From positions 1 through 8,058 of the forward strand of contig CANFIL010000054.1 in the NCBI GenBank assembly GCA_947447095.1: a stretch of DNA of 8,058 nt. The letters run 5' to 3'. A program made the position numbers and the translations under genes. This DNA is from Actinomycetota bacterium (lineage in GTDB: Bacteria; Actinomycetota; Actinomycetes; S36-B12; UBA5976). This document shows positions 5,922-8,058 of the stretch, piece by piece. Positions within the stretch are counted from its first letter, which is position 1. Every line of letters begins with the position of its first letter. The notes beneath the pieces were generated by a model. That model ran no database searches. It was not told the DNA's origin and saw nothing but the letters and a program-made list of their open reading frames with translations.

Positions 5922-6509
5922 TTAGATAGAAGTAATAGCCGTTTCAATGTCATGGCGTGGGTTACGCGGACGCGCTGCAGTTTCGTCGATGTTGCCAATC
6001 GCAAGGACGGCTACCGTCTGGAGTTGCCCGTCGGCAAAGAACTCGGCATTGATCTGGTCATTGTGGATGCCAGTCATTGGGTATACGCCAAGTCCCTGCG
6101 CGCGAAGCGCGAGGATCAAATAGCCAAGCTGAAGCCAGCTCTGAGTGTTGGCAAGGTTATTGGTGAATTCAGTGTTCTTCCACAGTGGAACCCCAGCCAT
6201 GCCCGGATTGATTGTCGGCATGTGTTCTGCAAATTTGGTATCTGCGGCAATGATGGCAACTTGCGATGCGGTACTTACCCGCGGTTGATTACCTTCCATG
6301 ACGCGTTCAACAAGTGCTGCGCGCTTTTCCGGTGAGTTGACGAGCACGATACGCATGGGCTGAGCATTAAATGCGGTCGGAGCCCACTTCATCAATTCGT
6401 AGGCAGCATGAATCTGGGCATCGGATACTGGAGCTTCGGTGAAATTCGCTGGAGTATTGGCTTGAGTGAAAAGAAGTTCTTGGGTTGCTTGATCGATTGC
6501 TTTAGACAT
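5922..6509 (-). CDS. Nitroreductase-family FMN oxidoreductase, RutE/HadB-like
   Basis: A 195-residue cytoplasmic NAD(P)H-dependent flavoprotein, the same length as RutE of Escherichia coli (196), the malonic semialdehyde reductase of the uracil degradation pathway. Family features seen: VSDAQIHAAYELMKWAPTAFN (residues 28-48, with the Asn-x-Gln-Pro loop at 48-51 that binds FMN phosphate), MRIVLV, the central helix QLGYLILALRAQGLGVYPMTG (127-147), the NAEFF motif (154-158) and IGN (171-173). The frame is open to a TTG at 6545, but the ATG at 6509 has GAGGT 7 nt before it and gives the usual family length, so I start there. No other rut gene is nearby, so a pyrimidine role is not supported; a general quinone, enal or nitro-compound reductase is equally possible. 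It is divergent from the small Cys-rich gene. Confidence 0.9.
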   Translation of the reverse strand: MSKAIDQATQELLFTQANTPANFTEAPVSDAQIHAAYELMKWAPTAFNAQPMRIVLVNSPEKRAALVERVMEGNQPRVSTASQVAIIAADTKFAEHMPTINPGMAGVPLWKNTEFTNNLANTQSWLQLGYLILALRAQGLGVYPMTGIHNDQINAEFFADGQLQTVAVLAIGNIDETAARPRNPRHDIETAITSI

Positions 6510-6516
6510 GCTTGAA

Positions 6517-6521
6517 ACCTC
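6517..6521 (-). promoter_or_regulatory. Ribosome binding site that fixes the nitroreductase start
   Basis: GAGGT on the minus strand, 7 nt before the ATG at 6509. The upstream TTG at 6545 has no comparable purine-rich site within 12 nt, which argues against it as start. Confidence 0.65.
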
Positions 6522-6528
6522 GGTATAT

Positions 6529-6556
6529 TTGATCTGTATTTCCAAGTTAGTTTAAT
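6529..6556 (+). promoter_or_regulatory. Candidate promoter of the small Cys-rich gene
   Basis: TTGATC (6529-6534) and TTTAAT (6551-6556) are separated by 16 nt and match the sigma-70 boxes at 4 and 5 of 6 positions. Transcription would begin near 6563, leaving a leader of about 28 nt with its ribosome binding site at 6576-6584. The boxes overlap the leader of the divergent nitroreductase gene. Confidence 0.45.
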
Positions 6557-6590
6557 TTTCAACTATCAGCAAATCGAGAGAAGGCATCTC

Positions 6591-6722
6591 ATGTGTAAGC
6601 AAGTGGCATGCACCCTATGCGGCAAAATTACGTGGACCGGTTGTGGCGAGCACCTTGATGGGCTTTTCGATGGTGTTGCCCAAGAAGACTTGTGCATCTG
6701 CGATAGCCCGGACAACGAATAG
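6591..6722 (+). CDS. Small Cys-rich protein (43 residues, CxxCGKxTWxGCGxH type)
   Basis: Encodes 43 residues with six Cys (2, 7, 10, 18, 35, 37). The pattern C7-x-x-C10-G-K-x-T-W15-x-G-C18-G-x-H21 followed by C35-x-C37 matches a widespread family of tiny uncharacterised proteins that I recall from actinobacteria and fungi; the conserved Cys and His suggest binding of zinc or another metal, though no function is established. GAGAGAAGG (6576-6584) stands 6 nt before the ATG, a promoter-like pair lies upstream and a strong terminator follows 4 nt after the stop, so the gene is a complete transcription unit of its own. It is divergent from the nitroreductase gene, and the two start codons are only about 80 nt apart, so shared control is possible. 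Confidence 0.88.
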   Translation: MCKQVACTLCGKITWTGCGEHLDGLFDGVAQEDLCICDSPDNE

Positions 6723-6726
6723 CGTT

Positions 6727-6767
6727 AAAAATAGGCCCTTGCTCAGAGCGAGCATGGGCCTATTTTT
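6727..6767. terminator. Bidirectional rho-independent terminator
   Basis: AAAAATAGGCCC (6727-6738) pairs perfectly with GGGCCTATTTTT (6756-6767), and an inner TGCTC/GAGCA stem extends it. T runs flank the stem on both strands. It closes the small Cys-rich gene (+) and the convergent membrane-protein gene (-), whose stop codon is at 6775. Confidence 0.92.
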
Positions 6768-6774
6768 TATTTAG

Positions 6775-7260
6775 TTAGAAGGCAGCTACTGGCGCAGTTT
6801 GCGAGTCTGACTGGCTCGATGTAGCCAACAATTTTTCATTGTCTCTTTCACGCCAAGCAAAGTAAATCAACGCACCCGGCAAAATTACATCGCTAACAAT
6901 GAATATCGGATTTGATGTCAGATAACCAAAATACCAATTTCCCGTTTGCGCGTTGAGCTTAAAATGAATCAGCAAAATACTTAGTGGACGAGTTGCACCC
7001 ACCACCATGAGGTGAACCCAATTTGGATCTCGTCCCCACAGAGACAAAAGAGCAAGTATTTGTGTTCCAAGAATCAGTAGCAGCCAGCCAGCCCAATAGA
7101 GGTACATCGCAAGTCTCATAGTTGAATCCGTGTACTGCTTTGGATCAACTGTGAAAGCCCATTGATTGGTGGCAACGATTATCGTTGCCACCCAACCAAT
7201 GATTACAAGCTTGGTGACCGTGTGTTTTGTCGACACTTGGTCAAGCCATGGATTCGTCAC
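6775..7260 (-). CDS. Small integral membrane protein, about four transmembrane helices, function unknown
   Basis: A 161-residue protein with hydrophobic segments at about residues 17-35, 50-75, 81-100 and 115-136, a short N-terminus and a hydrophilic Ser/Gln-rich C-terminal tail (140-158). I recognise no family. Features that might help a search are TVDPKQYTDSTMRLAMYLYW in the first loop, LWGRDPNWVHLMVVGATRPL between helices two and three, and NWYFGYLTSNPIFIVSDV before the last helix. The start is a GTG at 7260 with an AGGTAG site upstream; the next ATG (residue 48) would remove the first helix. The gene lies 15 nt downstream of the collagen-like gene and shares its direction, so both are probably on one transcript ending at the terminator at 6727-6767. 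A role linked to the surface protein is possible but unproven. Confidence 0.7.
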   Translation of the reverse strand: MTNPWLDQVSTKHTVTKLVIIGWVATIIVATNQWAFTVDPKQYTDSTMRLAMYLYWAGWLLLILGTQILALLSLWGRDPNWVHLMVVGATRPLSILLIHFKLNAQTGNWYFGYLTSNPIFIVSDVILPGALIYFAWRERDNEKLLATSSQSDSQTAPVAAF

Positions 7261-7275
7261 TGCATCTACCTAACG

Positions 7276-8058
7276 TCACTGAGGAAGAACACAGGTTGCA
7301 ACATTAGTTCCAACTGGAATTGCTTCATTCAAGGTGTGAAGGTCAAGCATTGTGATCGTTCCATCTACACCATTAATCGTGCAAACACCGGTTGTGGACC
7401 AAGGGTTGCCAGGAAGACCCTGAGGACCCATTTCACCCTGGAGACCTTGTGGGCCTTGTTCGCCTTGAGCGCCATCAACACCGTTAGTTCCATTAGTTCC
7501 GTTCTGACCATCGATACCATCACGGCCATCGTTGCCTGGCTGACCAGGAGCACCATCGCTACCGTTCTGGCCATCGGCACCCTTGAGTGACAATAGCCAT
7601 TCAGCCTGGGTGCCTTCGAAGCCATTGATTAAAGCGATTGCATAAGCTGATGCGCCATCCGCGCCTGTCGGACCAGCTGGACCTTCAGCACCAGCAGGAC
7701 CCTGAGCGCCATCAACACCGTTGGTTCCATTCGAACCATCGCGACCATCAACACCGTCACGGCCATCAGCACCAGCAGGACCCGCAGGACCTACTTGAGA
7801 ACCAATCGCTGCGAAGAAATCAGCAAGCGTTCCCTCTGCATTGCCAGCCTGGGCTTGCCAGACTTCGAACGCTGACATTCCATTTTGACCATCTGCACCA
7901 GCAGGACCCTGAGAGCCATCAACACCATTAGTGCCATTGATGCCGTCAATGCCATTCGTGCCGTTCTGACCATCAACACCATTAGTGCCATCAACACCGT
8001 CACGGCCATCAGCACCAGCAGGACCCGCAGGACCTTGCTCACCGGCAGGACCTTGAGC
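7276..8058 (-). CDS. Collagen-like (Gly-X-Y repeat) surface protein, C-terminal part
   Basis: The frame runs open to the right edge, so the N-terminus (signal or anchor) lies outside; the ATG at 7878 is internal. In transcription order it reads: Gly-X-Y triplets (7879-8058, with runs such as GRDGVDGTNGVDG and GPAGPAGADG), an insert of about 29 residues (7792-7878), triplets (7654-7791), a second insert (7582-7653), triplets (7405-7581) and a 42-residue non-collagen end with two Cys. Bacterial collagen-like proteins form trimeric triple helices at the cell or spore surface without hydroxyproline; Asp, Arg and Gln-rich triplets like these stabilise them through charge pairs. No LPxTG sorting signal is present at this C-terminus. 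The C-terminal domain may be the trimerisation unit. Repetitive DNA goes with this coding and makes recombination likely. A phage fibre is an alternative, but no other phage gene is near. Confidence 0.9.
   Translation of the reverse strand, partial: AQGPAGEQGPAGPAGADGRDGVDGTNGVDGQNGTNGIDGINGTNGVDGSQGPAGADGQNGMSAFEVWQAQAGNAEGTLADFFAAIGSQVGPAGPAGADGRDGVDGRDGSNGTNGVDGAQGPAGAEGPAGPTGADGASAYAIALINGFEGTQAEWLLSLKGADGQNGSDGAPGQPGNDGRDGIDGQNGTNGTNGVDGAQGEQGPQGLQGEMGPQGLPGNPWSTTGVCTINGVDGTITMLDLHTLNEAIPVGTNVATCVLPQ
7582..7653 (-). other. Second non-collagen insert in the Gly-X-Y protein
   Basis: Residues ASAYAIALINGFEGTQAEWL plus LSLK break the Gly-X-Y register. The pattern S-A-[YF]-x-[IV] ... G-T-x-A-[ED]-[WF]-[LF] is the small helical module often found between bacterial collagen repeats. 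It is related to the insert at 7792-7878. Confidence 0.8.
7745..7792. repeat. 48-bp exact direct repeat, copy 1 (within collagen-like gene)
   Basis: These 48 bases recur unchanged at 7988-8035. The offset is 243 bp, exactly 81 codons, so the reading frame would survive recombination between the copies. The repeat encodes Gly-Pro-Ala and Gly-Arg-Asp type triplets. Confidence 0.9.
7792..7878 (-). other. First non-collagen insert in the Gly-X-Y protein
   Basis: A segment of about 29 residues beginning MSAFEVWQAQAGNAEGTLAD and ending FFAAIGSQV separates two collagen blocks. It aligns with the second insert (SAFEV/SAYAI, EGTLADFF/EGTQAEWL), so both probably stem from one ancestral module. Confidence 0.8.
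7988..8035. repeat. 48-bp exact direct repeat, copy 2 (within collagen-like gene)
   Basis: Identical to 7745-7792. It lies in the collagen block before the first insert, so a whole unit of triplets plus insert appears to have been duplicated and then diverged outside these 48 bases. Confidence 0.9.

Noticed and set aside
5874..6335. 153-residue open frame on the plus strand
   Set aside because: It lies antisense to the nitroreductase gene, which has clear family motifs; the frame shows no recognisable domain and runs through the terminator hairpin.
5922..6509. Assigning the name rutE and a uracil-degradation role
   Set aside because: Length and motifs fit, but no other rut gene is present in the window, and related reductases with other substrates share the same motifs.
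7276..8058. Tandem short repeats that could suggest a CRISPR array or VNTR
   Set aside because: The periodicity is 9 bp multiples from Gly-X-Y codons in an open frame; there are no unique spacers of constant length.

Overview
The window looks like chromosomal DNA of an actinobacterium with about 50 percent GC, possibly one of the streamlined aquatic lineages; the exact lineage is inference. The reasons are a c-di-AMP (ydaO-type) riboswitch directly in front of an NlpC/P60 cell-wall hydrolase, a PASTA-domain protein, a tiny Cys-rich protein of a type I recall from actinobacterial genomes, strong GGAGAA ribosome binding sites and ordinary housekeeping-like gene density. I see no insertion sequence, tRNA, rRNA, CRISPR array or phage module.

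Layout. Left edge to 395 (+): C-terminal end of a PASTA-domain envelope protein. 396-1178 (-): NlpC/P60 peptidoglycan hydrolase whose stop codon directly abuts the convergent PASTA gene; its leader (about 1190-1345) is a c-di-AMP riboswitch whose P1 stem touches the Shine-Dalgarno sequence. 1346-1536 is non-coding and holds hairpins. 1537-4228 (-): a compact three-gene operon, transcribed SDR oxidoreductase, then GntR/FCD regulator, then flavin-containing monooxygenase, each junction a 4-nt ATGA overlap, with a promoter and a perfect 16-bp palindrome in front as the probable operator. 4336-5811 (-): secreted beta-propeller protein with a C-terminal OmpA-like domain; its short leader carries a near-copy of a piece of the riboswitch. 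5922-6509 (-): RutE-like nitroreductase, followed by a hairpin. 6591-6722 (+): 43-residue Cys-rich protein, divergent from the nitroreductase and closed by a bidirectional terminator. 6775-7260 (-): four-helix membrane protein just downstream of a collagen-like Gly-X-Y protein (7276 to right edge, N-terminus outside the window).

How they fit together. Two themes are visible: envelope and surface (PASTA protein, NlpC/P60 hydrolase under c-di-AMP control, OmpA-domain propeller, collagen-like protein with its membrane neighbour), and redox metabolism (the FMO/SDR operon with its own regulator, and the nitroreductase). The substrate of the FMO/SDR pair cannot be read from the sequence. No clear-cut new defence or mobile system is present. 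The most interesting points are the riboswitch/SD arrangement and its echo in a second envelope gene, the propeller-OmpA fusion lacking the usual diaminopimelate-contacting Asp, and the collagen-like protein with two related non-collagen inserts.
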